Assembly: GCF_003977615.1 (NCBI RefSeq)
Contig: NZ_RYZR01000005.1
Span: 620,001 to 684,000, forward strand
Origin: Dyella dinghuensis
Lineage (GTDB): Bacteria; Pseudomonadota; Gammaproteobacteria; Xanthomonadales; Rhodanobacteraceae
Direction of reading: 5' to 3'
Length of the DNA stretch: 64,000 nucleotides
The notes under the pieces: generated by a model
What the model was told of the DNA's origin: nothing
Databases searched by the model: none
The model's input: only the letters and a program-made list of their open reading frames with translations
Part shown: positions 45,490-54,639 of the stretch, in pieces
Layout of the letters: each line of letters begins with the position of its first letter
Position numbering within the stretch: position 1 is the stretch's first letter
Position numbers and translations under genes: made by a program

Positions 45490-46355
45490 TCCCCATCTCC
45501 CTCTTGCCAGCGCAGCACCGCAAAAGATTGCGACCCGGGCCGATATCCCTGCAAGCGTACCGTGGCACGCAGCACTGCGCGCGTTCCATCGGCCAAAACT
45601 GCTTCGGAACGAATACTATCTGTGATGCCGTTATTGGATAGCCCCGCGAGGGGGTTGGCAGCAGCGGCCGCAGCCGCAGCCGTGCGATTGGCAATCATCG
45701 CCTGCGCCTGTTGCATGTTCATGCCAGGCAACGCGGCCAGATCGAGCAGCGGTGCGGTGGCCGGGTCGGGGCTGGTACGGCCGGACCAGATCGTGACGTA
45801 GGGGGAAAGGGCTTCGTACAGCGCTGGGTTCATCCCCAGCACCATCTGCAATTCGTCCAGGCTGGCGAAGGGTCCGTTGCGGGGGCCGTAGTCGCGCCCG
45901 GCCGCGATATAGGCTGCCTTGCGCTGACTCGCTTGCTGCGGGGACACGGCGAAGCTGCGCCAGTCGACGACGGACTGCGCAAGTTGTGCAGCATGATTCT
46001 GATCGACGCCCGCCGCGACGAAGAGATTGGTGATGACATCGGGCGTAGCGGCATTGATATCCACTTTGCCGCTTTCGGAAATGATGGAAACGGCGACTTT
46101 CGAATCTTCGAACGCGAACGGATACATGCGTCCGTCCGCCATCCACCGATCGGCCATGTTTGGCGCTTGCAATGCATAGATTGCGCGCATCAACCCGGCT
46201 TCGGCGGCATAGTGCGCGCGCGTCTGCTGGAACTGATATGTCGCTTGCAAACCTTCGGTGTGCGCCAGTGCTGCATAGCCGCCCAACAGAATGGCGAGCA
46301 GCGTGCATGCCCACATGACCAGTAACAAAGCAACACCGCGTTGGGTCTTTTTCAT
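45486..46355 (-). CDS. gspK: Type II secretion minor pseudopilin GspK
   Basis: A 289-residue minor pseudopilin that caps the pseudopilus tip. The N-terminus KKTQRG|VALLLVMWACTLLAI has the prepilin peptidase site with Gly at -1 and a hydrophobic N-helix, but no Glu at +5, as is normal for GspK. The start at 46355 overlaps the gspJ stop by 1 base (TGATG). The large globular part includes GKVDINAATPD and a SAM-like alpha-domain segment (LDELQMVLGM). Confidence 0.92.
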   Translation of the reverse strand: MKKTQRGVALLLVMWACTLLAILLGGYAALAHTEGLQATYQFQQTRAHYAAEAGLMRAIYALQAPNMADRWMADGRMYPFAFEDSKVAVSIISESGKVDINAATPDVITNLFVAAGVDQNHAAQLAQSVVDWRSFAVSPQQASQRKAAYIAAGRDYGPRNGPFASLDELQMVLGMNPALYEALSPYVTIWSGRTSPDPATAPLLDLAALPGMNMQQAQAMIANRTAAAAAAAANPLAGLSNNGITDSIRSEAVLADGTRAVLRATVRLQGYRPGSQSFAVLRWQEGDGE

Positions 46356-47020
46356 CACATCACCGGCTGCGGCTGTTGCAGGCCTCGCAGCAAACCCGGA
46401 CCCTGTGCGGCTGCTGCATTGACGCGCAACGGTGCGCTCAGCAGTGGCCACTCTCTTCCGTGTGCGAGCGTCAGCTTGATTTCGACGATGTTCGGCATGT
46501 TGCCGGTAAATTTCCAATCGTCCTGCCAATCCATCGGCTGGCCTTGTGCATTGAGGCCGCGATAACTGAAAGCGCCATCGACAACGCCATCGACCAATAC
46601 CTGGGGATCGCCCAACGGATGCAGCGGGCTGCCATCGGGCGGCAGTTCGGCAAGGCTTGCGACAAGTTGCTTGCCGTCCCTGTCCGTCGACACCAGTTTC
46701 ACGTCGATCAGCTGCGGCCCCATCCTGCCCAAATAACCCGGCAACGGCGCGACGAAGCGCATTTCGTCGCTGCTGCCGACGAAGAAGATGTTGTTGCCGC
46801 TGTCGTCATGCGCGATGGCCTGCGCCAAGGCCTGCATCAGTTCGCGCCGCAGGAATTGCTGCGAGGAACGCACTTGGTCCAGTTGCTCGATCTTCAACTC
46901 ACCCGATTCCACTGTATGCGTCGACGAACGAATGCCGGCATAAACACCCAGTAGCAATAACGACAATAGCGCTAGCGCTGCCAGGACTTCGAATAAGGTA
47001 AACCCGGCCGTATGCTTCAT
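46355..47020 (-). CDS. gspJ: Type II secretion minor pseudopilin GspJ
   Basis: A 221-residue minor pseudopilin of the tip complex. KHTAG|FTLFEVLAALALLSLLLLG is the class III signal with Gly at -1, Phe at +1 and Glu at +5. The C-terminal part is rich in Leu, Pro and Gln. Start at 47020 overlaps the gspI stop by 4 bases. An upstream frame extension has no homology. Confidence 0.93.
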   Translation of the reverse strand: MKHTAGFTLFEVLAALALLSLLLLGVYAGIRSSTHTVESGELKIEQLDQVRSSQQFLRRELMQALAQAIAHDDSGNNIFFVGSSDEMRFVAPLPGYLGRMGPQLIDVKLVSTDRDGKQLVASLAELPPDGSPLHPLGDPQVLVDGVVDGAFSYRGLNAQGQPMDWQDDWKFTGNMPNIVEIKLTLAHGREWPLLSAPLRVNAAAAQGPGLLRGLQQPQPVM

Positions 47021-47439
47021 AACGGCGCCGTGGGACTGTTGACGGAGCCGATGCGCAATGTACTGAAGTGCGCCTTGTGCTCGAAGGGTTCGGCACCCCA
47101 CATGACGTCGAGATCAAGCCGGTACATTTGCATCGCATTGGCGTTCGTAGCCGACGCAACACCCGGTGCGGTCCACGGCGTAACGGCGAGTTTCCAGCGA
47201 TAGTGATCGTCGAAGTGCCCCTCGGTGACGCCAGGCTTCACCGGATCGATCGCAAAGCGCGTATCCAGCAGCGTGCGTGCCCATAAGGCGGCCTGACTAT
47301 GATCGGCTGCGTCTTTGGACAGACGAATCGAACCACCGGCAACTTCCATCAAGGCACCAAATGCAATCGCCAACAGCATGATCGCGGCGATCACCTCGAG
47401 CAGGCTGAAGCCTCGCGCATGGCGCCTCGATGCGTTCAT
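47017..47439 (-). CDS. gspI: Type II secretion minor pseudopilin GspI
   Basis: A 140-residue minor pseudopilin. NASRRHARG|FSLLEVIAAIMLLAIAF carries the prepilin peptidase site and Glu at +5. The mature part is short, as in other GspI. ATG at 47439 overlaps the gspH stop by 4 bases. Confidence 0.92.
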   Translation of the reverse strand: MNASRRHARGFSLLEVIAAIMLLAIAFGALMEVAGGSIRLSKDAADHSQAALWARTLLDTRFAIDPVKPGVTEGHFDDHYRWKLAVTPWTAPGVASATNANAMQMYRLDLDVMWGAEPFEHKAHFSTLRIGSVNSPTAPL

Positions 47440-47984
47440 GTGTTCTTGGCCGTGTCGTAGATGCTGATGGCGCCGGTCAGCCATGACACGTTGACGTGCC
47501 ATTCGCGCCGCCCGCTACGCAACGTAATGCGGCCGCCGGTGGAACTGCCATCGGGGAAGAAACGGATACGTGCAACGTCACCGCTGCTCTGATCGCTAGC
47601 CGCGCTGGTCACAGACAGATCCAGTCCTTTGGGCAGACGCACGTCTCGTTTGTCGGTACCGCTGTAGGTCGCGTTGCTGGTGTCGATCTGAAAGATGCGC
47701 TGCTGGCCGTGCACGATCGCTTGCGTGCGTGTCGCGCGCAGCGATGCGGCAAGTTCACCGGCGGCGGCGTTGATACGCGCACTTGCCAATCCATGCGTGA
47801 CCGACACCGCAACTGCTGCTGCCGCGATACCGATGAGCAGAATCACGGCAAGCATTTCGAACAACGTAAAGGCGCGCAGCGCACGCCTGGATCGATAACG
47901 GCGGGACCGTGAAAAAGCGGCGGAATGAGGCGTCTTTGCACAGCCCCATCCAGCAACGCTTGCTACCGGTCCCTGGATGTTCAC
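47436..47984 (-). CDS. gspH: Type II secretion pseudopilin GspH
   Basis: A 182-residue pseudopilin with a long 38-residue leader before ALRA|FTLFEMLAVILLIG. The +1 Phe and +5 Glu are present, but the -1 residue, normally Gly, is Ala; this is a noted exception. The leader itself is Ser/Arg-rich and much longer than the usual 6-10 residues, so the true start may be downstream, although the GTG at 47984 is coupled to the gspG stop by GTGA. The globular part has the GspH/FimT features (ATRTQAIVHGQ, RLPKGLDL). Confidence 0.88.
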   Translation of the reverse strand: MNIQGPVASVAGWGCAKTPHSAAFSRSRRYRSRRALRAFTLFEMLAVILLIGIAAAAVAVSVTHGLASARINAAAGELAASLRATRTQAIVHGQQRIFQIDTSNATYSGTDKRDVRLPKGLDLSVTSAASDQSSGDVARIRFFPDGSSTGGRITLRSGRREWHVNVSWLTGAISIYDTAKNT

Positions 47985-48421
47985 TGCCAGTTACCCACGT
48001 CGGCGCTATAGCCATCGCCACCCGGCTTGCCGTCCTGACCGTAGAAAATCAGGTCGTACGCACCGTGCTCACCGGGATACTTGTAGCCAAAGTCATGCCC
48101 CCAGGGATCCTTCAACTGCGAGGGCTTCAAATACGGGCCCTGCCAATTGGTAGCGGCAGCCGGTTTGCTCACGAGATCGCCCAGCTGCGCGGGCGGCGAA
48201 CCGTTGTCCAGCGCATACGCATCCACCGCCTGACTGATCGTGGTGAGCTGCGCTTTGCCTGCGCCGTACTTGCCCTTGTCCACGCTGTTGCCAACCTGAC
48301 GAACGACGATGGCGCCGACGATACCAATCAGCACGATCACTGCCAGCATTTCCAGCAGGGTGAAGCCAGCGCTGCGGCGTGGATGACGCAGTTGCCGGGT
48401 TCGCGGATATCTGTACTGCAT
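47981..48421 (-). CDS. gspG: Type II secretion major pseudopilin GspG
   Basis: A 146-residue major pseudopilin that builds the pseudopilus. QYRYPRTRQLRHPRRSAG|FTLLEMLAVIVLIGIVGA gives the cleavage site, with Glu at +5. The C-terminal calcium-binding loop is recognisable: DPWGHDFGYKYPGEHGAYDL followed by GQDGKPGGDGYSADVGNW. ATG at 48421 is chosen because GGAG precedes it; an extended frame begins at 48475. Confidence 0.95.
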   Translation of the reverse strand: MQYRYPRTRQLRHPRRSAGFTLLEMLAVIVLIGIVGAIVVRQVGNSVDKGKYGAGKAQLTTISQAVDAYALDNGSPPAQLGDLVSKPAAATNWQGPYLKPSQLKDPWGHDFGYKYPGEHGAYDLIFYGQDGKPGGDGYSADVGNWQ

Positions 48422-48481
48422 GGGCTGGTTTCTCCGTTTTAGGCGTGTAGCGTGTGGGATGCGTTTATCGGACAACGCAAA

Positions 48482-49699
48482 TCATTGGATGTTGCTGGTA
48501 AGACTGAGCAGCGGCAACAGGATGGCCGACATGATGATGGCCACAAAAACCGTCATGACGATGGTAAGCGCAGGAACTAACGCAGCCAGCAGACGATCGA
48601 TCGCACGGCGGCTTTCAATCTCGAACGTGTCGGCGACTTTCAGCAGCATGGTATCGAGCTGGCCCGCTTCTTCGCCCACTTGCACCATCTGAATCGCCAG
48701 ACGCGGAAAGCGCTGCGATTGCGACAGCGCGAGGCTCAAACCGTTACCGCCCTTGACCATTTCCGTGGCTTGTATGAGCGACTCATCCAACGCGCGGTTA
48801 GATGTGACCTGCCGCGCAATACCGAGCGCCGAAAGCAACGGCACGCCGTTCTTGACCAGCGTGCCGAGCGTGCGTGCAAGACGCGCCGTTTCCACTTTCA
48901 ATACCAGCGGACCGATCATGCGTATCTTCAACAGCTTCTCGTGCCACGCGAGCCGCAATGCCGGATCGCGCATGCGTGAGCGCCATACGAAGATGCCACC
49001 GACAACAAGCAAAATGATCAGCCACCACCAATCCTGCAGTGTGGTGCCAAGCGCGAGCACGGCGCGCGTGATCCACGGAATCGGCACCTGCATGTCCTGA
49101 AAGATCGGCACGAATTGCGGCACGACATACGTGAGCAGCAACAACAGCGAGCCCAGCACGCCCACCATCAGGAACGCCGGATAGATCAGTGCGTTGATGA
49201 TGCTGCCGCGCAGTTGCTGCGAGCGTTCCAGGTAATCGGCGAGACGACGCAACGTGTCTTCCAGCGATCCGCCCACTTCGCCCGCGCGCACCAGCGCGAT
49301 GTAAAGCTTGGGAAAGACCCCGTGCTCTTCATCCAGCGATTGCGAAAGCGTGGTGCCGCCGCGCACGCGGTCGCGCACACGTTCGATCAATTTTTTTGCG
49401 TGCTCGCCTTCGGGCAGATCCATCAGTATGCCGAGCGCGCGATCGAGCGGCTGTCCTGCACCAAGCAGCGTCGCCAGCTGATGCGTGAACTGCGCCAGTT
49501 GATCGCCATTGAACGGACCGCGCTTGAAAAAGCCCGCAAATCCGGTGCCCTCGCCGCCCGCGTCAGCCGGCTTGGCTTCCAGCGGCGTGTGGCCCTGATC
49601 CTGCAGGCGCATGACGACTTCGTCGAGGCTCGATGCCTCCATCTGCCCTTGCAGGATTTCGCCAGCGGCACTGACGGCGCGGTAACGGAACTGGCTCAT
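48482..49699 (-). CDS. gspF: Type II secretion platform protein GspF
   Basis: A 405-residue polytopic inner-membrane protein of the GspF/PilC family with three membrane segments (near residues 170-195, 222-240 and 375-398) and two cytoplasmic F-domains. MSQFRYRAVSAAGEILQG is the typical start. The paired F-domain motifs are TLLGAGQPLDRALGIL and GTLVKNGVPLLSALGIA, with GEVGGSLEDTLRRLADYLER and GEEAGQLDTMLLKVADTFE following each. The palindromic repeat lies in the 174-base gap before it. Confidence 0.95.
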   Translation of the reverse strand: MSQFRYRAVSAAGEILQGQMEASSLDEVVMRLQDQGHTPLEAKPADAGGEGTGFAGFFKRGPFNGDQLAQFTHQLATLLGAGQPLDRALGILMDLPEGEHAKKLIERVRDRVRGGTTLSQSLDEEHGVFPKLYIALVRAGEVGGSLEDTLRRLADYLERSQQLRGSIINALIYPAFLMVGVLGSLLLLLTYVVPQFVPIFQDMQVPIPWITRAVLALGTTLQDWWWLIILLVVGGIFVWRSRMRDPALRLAWHEKLLKIRMIGPLVLKVETARLARTLGTLVKNGVPLLSALGIARQVTSNRALDESLIQATEMVKGGNGLSLALSQSQRFPRLAIQMVQVGEEAGQLDTMLLKVADTFEIESRRAIDRLLAALVPALTIVMTVFVAIIMSAILLPLLSLTSNIQ

Positions 49700-49726
49700 A
49701 TCAAGAATGGCTCTTTACGTTTGCCT

Positions 49727-49857
49727 CCTCTCCCCTCCGGGGAGAGGATCGAGGTGAGGGGCCAATCTTGCGTCGTGGCAGCATCGAAATCCGCTGCCAT
49801 GTGAGCGAGGGGCGAGAACCGCCCCTCACCCCAGCCCTCTCCCCGGAGGGGAGAGGG
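49727..49857. repeat. BIME-like palindromic element inside the xps operon
   Basis: Two GC-rich hairpins bound a 131-bp element. The left is CCTCTCCCC-TCC-GGGGAGAGG (49727-49747) and the right is CCCTCTCCCC-GGA-GGGGAGAGGG (49835-49857). Between them, GGTGAGGGGC (about 49753-49762) pairs with GCCCCTCACC (49821-49830), so the whole element can fold into one long imperfect hairpin. The sequence class resembles REP/BIME elements common in many proteobacteria. It sits between gspE and gspF. Confidence 0.8.
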
Positions 49858-49873
49858 AGCAACGCTGAGACGA

Positions 49874-51607
49874 TTAGCCCTCTTGCGTGACACGCAACAC
49901 CTCCTCGATGGTGGTGATGCCCGCCACAGCTTTGGCAATGCCATCTTCATACATGGTGCGCATGCCTTCCGCACGCGCCTGACGTTCGATCTCGCCAGCA
50001 TCGGCACGCTGCATCACCAGGCGACGCAGCGCATCGCTCATTACGAGAAATTCCAGAATGGCGCGACGGCCGCGATAACCCGTGGGATTAGACGTGCTGG
50101 TACCCGGCTTCCACAAGCGAATCGGCCGCTCGTCGGTGTACTTCTCCAACTCGAACTCTTTGACGACTTCCGGTGGCGCCTCATAAGGAATTGCCGTTTC
50201 CGGATCGAGTCGGCGCACAAGACGCTGCGCGAGAATGCCGTTGACGGTGGAGCCGAGCAGATAATCTTCCACGCCCATGTCGAGCATGCGCGTGACGCCG
50301 CCTGATGCGCTGTTCGTATGCAGGGTTGACAGCACAAGGTGACCGGTCAACGCGGACTGGATGGCGATGCGGCACGTTTCCAGATCGCGCATTTCGCCGA
50401 TCATGATGACGTCCGGATCCTGTCGCATGATCGAACGCAATGCATTGGCGAAATCCAGACCGATCTGCGGCTTCACCTGAATCTGGTTGATGCCCTCAAG
50501 CTGGTATTCGACCGGATCTTCCACCGTGATGATCTTGACGCCGGGCGTGTTGATCTTCGACAGCGCGGTGTAAAGCGTGGTGGTTTTGCCCGAACCGGTC
50601 GGACCGGTGACGAGCAGAATGCCGTGCGGCCGCTGCAGCACCTCCACGAAACGTTCACGGAAGTTCTCGGTGAATCCGAGCGATGCAAAATCGAACACCA
50701 CCGTTTCGCGGTCGAGAATACGCATCACCACCGACTCGCCGAAGCTGGTCGGCACGGTGGAAACGCGCAAGTCGAGTTCCTTGCCTTGCACGCGCAATTG
50801 AATGCGGCCGTCTTGCGGCAGGCGGCGCTCGGCGATGTTGAGCTTCGCCATGATCTTTACGCGGCTGATCACGGCAGCGGTCGAGCTGGACGGCGGCGCT
50901 TCCACTTCGTGCAGCACGCCGTCGATGCGGTAGCGCACTTTCAACCGGTTTTCGAACGGCTCGATATGCACGTCCGATGCACGCTGTTCGACCGCGCGTT
51001 GAAGAATCAGGTTGACCAGGCGAATCACCGGCGCTTCGGATGCCAGATCGCGCAGGTGTTCGACATCGTCTTCTTCCGCCGCACTGCCATCGAGATTTTC
51101 CACGATGGTGCCCATCGCCGATCGGCCCTGACCGTAATAACGCTCGATCAGATCGTCGATCTCCGAACGCACGCCGATACAAAGCGCCACCGGTTTGCCC
51201 GCGGCAAGACGCACGGCGTGCAGCGGATAGGTATCGGCCGGATCGGACACCATCAGTGCAAGACCGTCATCACCTACACGCACCGGCACGACGTGCTGCT
51301 GCTTGAGGAAGCGAACGGAAATATCGAAGTCAACGGGCGGCATGTCGGGGGCATCACGTGCGGCGAGCAACGGCGCATCCAGACGTTCCGCCCAGGCTTC
51401 GGCCAGCTCGCGCTCGGAGACCAGGCCCAGCCGGGCCAGCAAAGCGGTCAAGGTGCCCTCGGGCGCTTCTTCATGAAGACGGCGTGCGCGGGCCAAATCG
51501 TTGTCTTTCAGGCGCCCACGCGCCACCAGCAGTGTGCACACTGCCAATTCATGGTCATCCGTGGCCTTCATCGCCCCAACGGACGCCGGCTTTACGACTG
51601 CCGACAT
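49874..51607 (-). CDS. gspE: Type II secretion ATPase GspE (XpsE)
   Basis: A 577-residue cytoplasmic hexameric ATPase that powers pseudopilus assembly. N1E-type region up to about 150, Walker A GPTGSGKT at about residues 335-342, the Asp box around 358-370, Walker B (IMIGEMRDLE, about 401-410) and the His box (TGHLVLSTLHTNSA). The region where most GspE proteins carry a four-Cys zinc motif reads RLDPETAIPYEAPP...LWKPGTSTSNPTGYRGR, with no cysteines. Start at 51607 (SAVVKPASVG) is preferred to 51637. It is the first gene of the eleven-gene operon and diverges from tatD. Confidence 0.95.
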   Translation of the reverse strand: MSAVVKPASVGAMKATDDHELAVCTLLVARGRLKDNDLARARRLHEEAPEGTLTALLARLGLVSERELAEAWAERLDAPLLAARDAPDMPPVDFDISVRFLKQQHVVPVRVGDDGLALMVSDPADTYPLHAVRLAAGKPVALCIGVRSEIDDLIERYYGQGRSAMGTIVENLDGSAAEEDDVEHLRDLASEAPVIRLVNLILQRAVEQRASDVHIEPFENRLKVRYRIDGVLHEVEAPPSSSTAAVISRVKIMAKLNIAERRLPQDGRIQLRVQGKELDLRVSTVPTSFGESVVMRILDRETVVFDFASLGFTENFRERFVEVLQRPHGILLVTGPTGSGKTTTLYTALSKINTPGVKIITVEDPVEYQLEGINQIQVKPQIGLDFANALRSIMRQDPDVIMIGEMRDLETCRIAIQSALTGHLVLSTLHTNSASGGVTRMLDMGVEDYLLGSTVNGILAQRLVRRLDPETAIPYEAPPEVVKEFELEKYTDERPIRLWKPGTSTSNPTGYRGRRAILEFLVMSDALRRLVMQRADAGEIERQARAEGMRTMYEDGIAKAVAGITTIEEVLRVTQEG

Positions 51608-51781
51608 GTTCCACCCCGCTCGTGACCTACGTCTCAATATGTCTTCAACTGCCCGACGTTCCCACGTGTCGAGCAGACGAATCCCATTCGTAACACAACC
51701 TTCAAGCGACTGGCGAGCCTTGTTAGGCGGATATCTATGCGATAGCTGACCGGCTGTTCATGCTGCGATTGGGCGGCACCT

Positions 51782-51825
51782 GAGCGACCGGACCCTTTGT
51801 GCAGGCGGCATGGATAGGGTCGCTC
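51782..51825. repeat. Inverted repeat upstream of tatD
   Basis: GAGCGACC (51782-51789) and GGTCGCTC (51818-51825) are perfect inverted copies 28 bases apart, 38 bases before the tatD start and in the divergent gspE-tatD region. It could be an operator or a leader hairpin; no further evidence. Confidence 0.35.
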
Positions 51826-51862
51826 GGTAAATGGGACAATAAAACCTTTAAAAGGGTTCGCC

Positions 51863-52648
51863 ATGCAGCTCATCGATATCGGGGCCAACCTGACCCACGA
51901 ATCTTTCCGGCACGATTTCGACGCCGTTCTGGACCGTGCGCGGACGCATGGGATTACGCGGATGATTGTCACCGGCGCGTCACACGCCGGTAGCGAGCAC
52001 GCCCTGGACCTGGCCCGTGCCCATCCTGGCTTTTTATATGCCACGGCGGGCGTCCATCCCCATCACGCCATCGACTACAACGACGCTACGGACACGCTTC
52101 TTCGTACCTTGGCGCACGCACCGGAAGTGCGCGCGGTGGGCGAAACCGGGCTGGACTACAACCGCAACTATTCCCCGCGCGATGTGCAGCTGCAGGTCTT
52201 CGAGCGGCAATTGCAGATTGCTGTGGATGTCGGCAAGCCGCTCTTTTTGCATCAGCGCGATGCGCATCATGATTTCGTTGCGTTGCTGAAGAAGTATCGC
52301 GACAAAGTACCCGCCGCCGTCGTGCATTGTTTCACCGATACACGCGAAGCGTTGCACGACTATCTCGCGCTCGATTGCCATATCGGCATCACGGGTTGGA
52401 TTTGCGACGAGCGTCGCGGCACGCATCTGCGCGAATTCGTGCGCGAGATTCCTGTCAACCGATTGATGATCGAAACCGATGCGCCGTATTTGCTACCGCG
52501 CACCGTGCGCCCACAACCAAGTCATCGACGCAATGAGCCGATGTTTCTCAAGCACATCTGCGAAGAAATTGCGCGCGATCGTGGTGAAGCTGTTGATGTT
52601 ACTGCGGCGAACAGTACTGCGGCGGCGACTACATTTTTTTCGTTGTGA
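51863..52648 (+). CDS. tatD: TatD-family metal-dependent deoxyribonuclease
   Basis: A 261-residue TIM-barrel nuclease. It follows E. coli TatD motif by motif: DIGANLT, TAGVHPHHA, GETGLDYNRN, FLHQRDAH, VHCFTDT, GITGWICDERRG and IETDAPYLLPR. The E/H/D ligands of the metal centre lie in these motifs. It reads away from the type II secretion operon. TatD acts in 3'-5' DNA trimming and repair; it is not needed for Tat export. A good AAAGGG site precedes the ATG. Confidence 0.93.
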   Translation: MQLIDIGANLTHESFRHDFDAVLDRARTHGITRMIVTGASHAGSEHALDLARAHPGFLYATAGVHPHHAIDYNDATDTLLRTLAHAPEVRAVGETGLDYNRNYSPRDVQLQVFERQLQIAVDVGKPLFLHQRDAHHDFVALLKKYRDKVPAAVVHCFTDTREALHDYLALDCHIGITGWICDERRGTHLREFVREIPVNRLMIETDAPYLLPRTVRPQPSHRRNEPMFLKHICEEIARDRGEAVDVTAANSTAAATTFFSL

Positions 52649-52760
52649 GGTGGCGCTGTTTGCGAAATGCGTTCAGCGCCGTGGTTTCGCTATGCCCTGA
52701 TTGTCAGTCGTAGCGAAACTAGAGAATCGCACTCATTTCCGATACATAAAAAGCTTGCAT

Positions 52761-52881
52761 CGTCATTCCGGCGAAGGCCGGAATCCAGTACAATTATGCT
52801 GTACGAAGTACTCAACATAATTGGTTATGTGTGCTTCGCACGACGTATTCAGACTGGATTCCGGCCTTCGCCGGAATGACG
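52761..52881. repeat. 29-bp perfect inverted repeat element (REP/MITE-like)
   Basis: The arms at 52761-52789 (starting CGTCATTCCGGCGAAGG) and 52853-52881 are exact reverse complements over 29 bp. Each arm is itself a mini-palindrome, ATTCCGGC-GAAG-GCCGGAAT. The interior contains AATTATG (52792-52798) and CATAATT (52815-52821). The 121-bp element sits between the convergent tatD and rluE genes, where it could also terminate both. This repeat family occurs many times in xanthomonad genomes. Confidence 0.85.
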
Positions 52882-52962
52882 CCGCTACCTTTTATCCTCT
52901 TCGGATAATGCGCGGCCGCCTAATTTTGTCGTGGTCGACAATGAAAACCGCAAAGCACCGCA

Positions 52963-53499
52963 TCAAGTTTTCAGCACGCGCGTTTCACCCGGTGGCAAAT
53001 CATCCAGCGTGTAACTGCCAACACGCACACGTATCAACCGCAACGTCGGAAACCCGACCGCAGCCGTCATGCGACGAACTTGCCGATTGCGCCCTTCGCG
53101 CAAGGTGATCGTCAACCAGCTGGTCGGAATGCTCTTGCGAAAGCGCACGGGCGGATCGCGCGGCCAAAGCCACGACGGCTCGCCAGCATGCTCGGCAACC
53201 ACCGGTAGCGTCAGTCCGTCGTTCAAGACGACACCACGACGCAACGCCTGCAGCGCTTCATCGTTCAATGCACCATCGACCTGCACAAGATAGGTTTTAG
53301 GTTCTTTGTGCTTCGGATCGGTAAGACGATGCGCCAGTGCACCGTCATCAGTGAGCAGCAGCAAACCTTCGCTGTCGTGATCCAGTCGCCCGGCCGGATA
53401 GACGTCCTTTTGGCGAACATAGTTCGCCAGGGTCGGACGTCCATCGTTGGCCGTAAACTGACACAGTACGCCGAACGGCTTATTCAGCGCGATCAGCAT
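52963..53499 (-). CDS. rluE: 23S rRNA pseudouridine synthase RluE
   Basis: A 178-residue RsuA-family synthase without the N-terminal S4 domain, as RluE of E. coli, which modifies U2457 of 23S r[15 protein letters not shown], the catalytic D40 in [20 protein letters not shown], and [11 protein letters not shown] are visible. Short length and lack of S4 separate it from RluF at 28639. Confidence 0.92.
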   Translation of the reverse strand: MLIALNKPFGVLCQFTANDGRPTLANYVRQKDVYPAGRLDHDSEGLLLLTDDGALAHRLTDPKHKEPKTYLVQVDGALNDEALQALRRGVVLNDGLTLPVVAEHAGEPSWLWPRDPPVRFRKSIPTSWLTITLREGRNRQVRRMTAAVGFPTLRLIRVRVGSYTLDDLPPGETRVLKT

Positions 53500-53515
53500 T
53501 GCTCGTGCGAAACGA

Positions 53516-54424
53516 TCACTTCGCTGTGCTGCCCGAAGCCGTGGGCATAGCGGCCGGCTTTTTATCGGCGCCGTTTTTGACGAAGCGCAACGTCATGCGA
53601 TCCGACTCGCCAATGGCCAGATACTTGGCACGATCCTGATCGCCCAAGGTCAACGTTGGCGGCAACGTCCAGACACCTTTCGGGTAATCCTTGGTGTCTT
53701 TCGGATTGGCGTTGATTTCGCTCTGGCCATCCAGCTTGAAGCCCGCATCGGTGGCCAGCTTGATCACGTAGGCAGTCGGCAGATAGCCGCTGCCTTTCAC
53801 CAAATCCATCGTCGCGCCATCGGCTGCACGATGATCCACCACGCCGAGCGTACCGCCCGTTTTCAGGACGGCATAGAACGCCTTGAACATCGCCTGCGCG
53901 GTGCCGGCCTGCGTCCAGTTGTGCACATTGCGGAAGGTGAGCACCATGTCGGCCGAACCGGCCGGTCCGAGCACCGGTGCTTGCGGATTGAATGTCGCGA
54001 TCGTGGCTTTGCTGTATTCCGCCGGATCGGCCGCGAACTTGGCACGCAATGCCGCGGTGTCCTGCTTCGCTTCGGCGTTGTTGTCGGCGACCGCAGCGAT
54101 GTAATGACCGTTGTCGCGCAGCAGCGGTGCCAGAATCTCGCTGTACCAGCCGCCGCCAGGGGTGATTTCGATCACCGTCTTGTCGGGCTGCAGGCCGAAA
54201 AACTGCAACGTTTCCTTCGGATGGCGATACACGTCGCGCGCTTTATTCGGCGCAGAGCGCCATGAGCCGGCGAGCACGGTATCCAACTGGCCAGCGGTGA
54301 AATCACTGGCACTGGTGGGAGGTACCAAGTCGCCCGCCGGTTGATCCTGCCCCGCCTGTTGCGCATGGGCCACGCCTGCGAACAGCAACGCAGCTGACAA
54401 CCCGAAGGCCAGCTTGATTTTCAT
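53516..54424 (-). CDS. Exported class I SAM-dependent methyltransferase-like protein
   Basis: A 302-residue protein with a signal peptide ([22 protein letters not shown]) and a methyltransferase fold: [15 protein letters not shown] as motif [13 protein letters not shown], and [11 protein letters not shown]. Homologues of the COG4798 type are annotated as predicted methyltransferases and share the leader peptide, so a periplasmic location is expected; whether SAM is used there is unclear. ATG at 54424 has GGAG five bases upstream; the longer upstream frame is not credible. Confidence 0.85.
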   Translation of the reverse strand: MKIKLAFGLSAALLFAGVAHAQQAGQDQPAGDLVPPTSASDFTAGQLDTVLAGSWRSAPNKARDVYRHPKETLQFFGLQPDKTVIEITPGGGWYSEILAPLLRDNGHYIAAVADNNAEAKQDTAALRAKFAADPAEYSKATIATFNPQAPVLGPAGSADMVLTFRNVHNWTQAGTAQAMFKAFYAVLKTGGTLGVVDHRAADGATMDLVKGSGYLPTAYVIKLATDAGFKLDGQSEINANPKDTKDYPKGVWTLPPTLTLGDQDRAKYLAIGESDRMTLRFVKNGADKKPAAMPTASGSTAK

Positions 54425-54584
54425 GACGACTCCTTCCCAAGTGATCTGCGGCAGCCTGCCGCCGGACGTGTGCAGCGAATGTGGATATTTTACGATTAAT
54501 TTACAAGAGGCGTGTGGCCATTTAGCTATCAGACTCTTTCCTAGCCCTGATCCCTGACTTATACGCTTCAAGCGTGCGCCCGGT

Positions 54585-54608
54585 TACCTCCCTTTGCACG
54601 GGGAGGTA
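54585..54608 (-). terminator. Hairpin after the NYN-domain gene
   Basis: TACCTCCC (54585-54592) and GGGAGGTA (54601-54608) form an 8-bp stem with an 8-base loop, 31 bases beyond the stop of the NYN-domain gene and 160 bases before the methyltransferase start. No T-run. Confidence 0.4.
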
Positions 54609-54639
54609 AAGATATTTGTCAGGCTGTCGTTGGGCAAAG

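Noticed and set aside
50339-51625. 428-codon plus-strand frame opposite gspE
   Set aside because: Antisense shadow of gspE with no recognisable motif.
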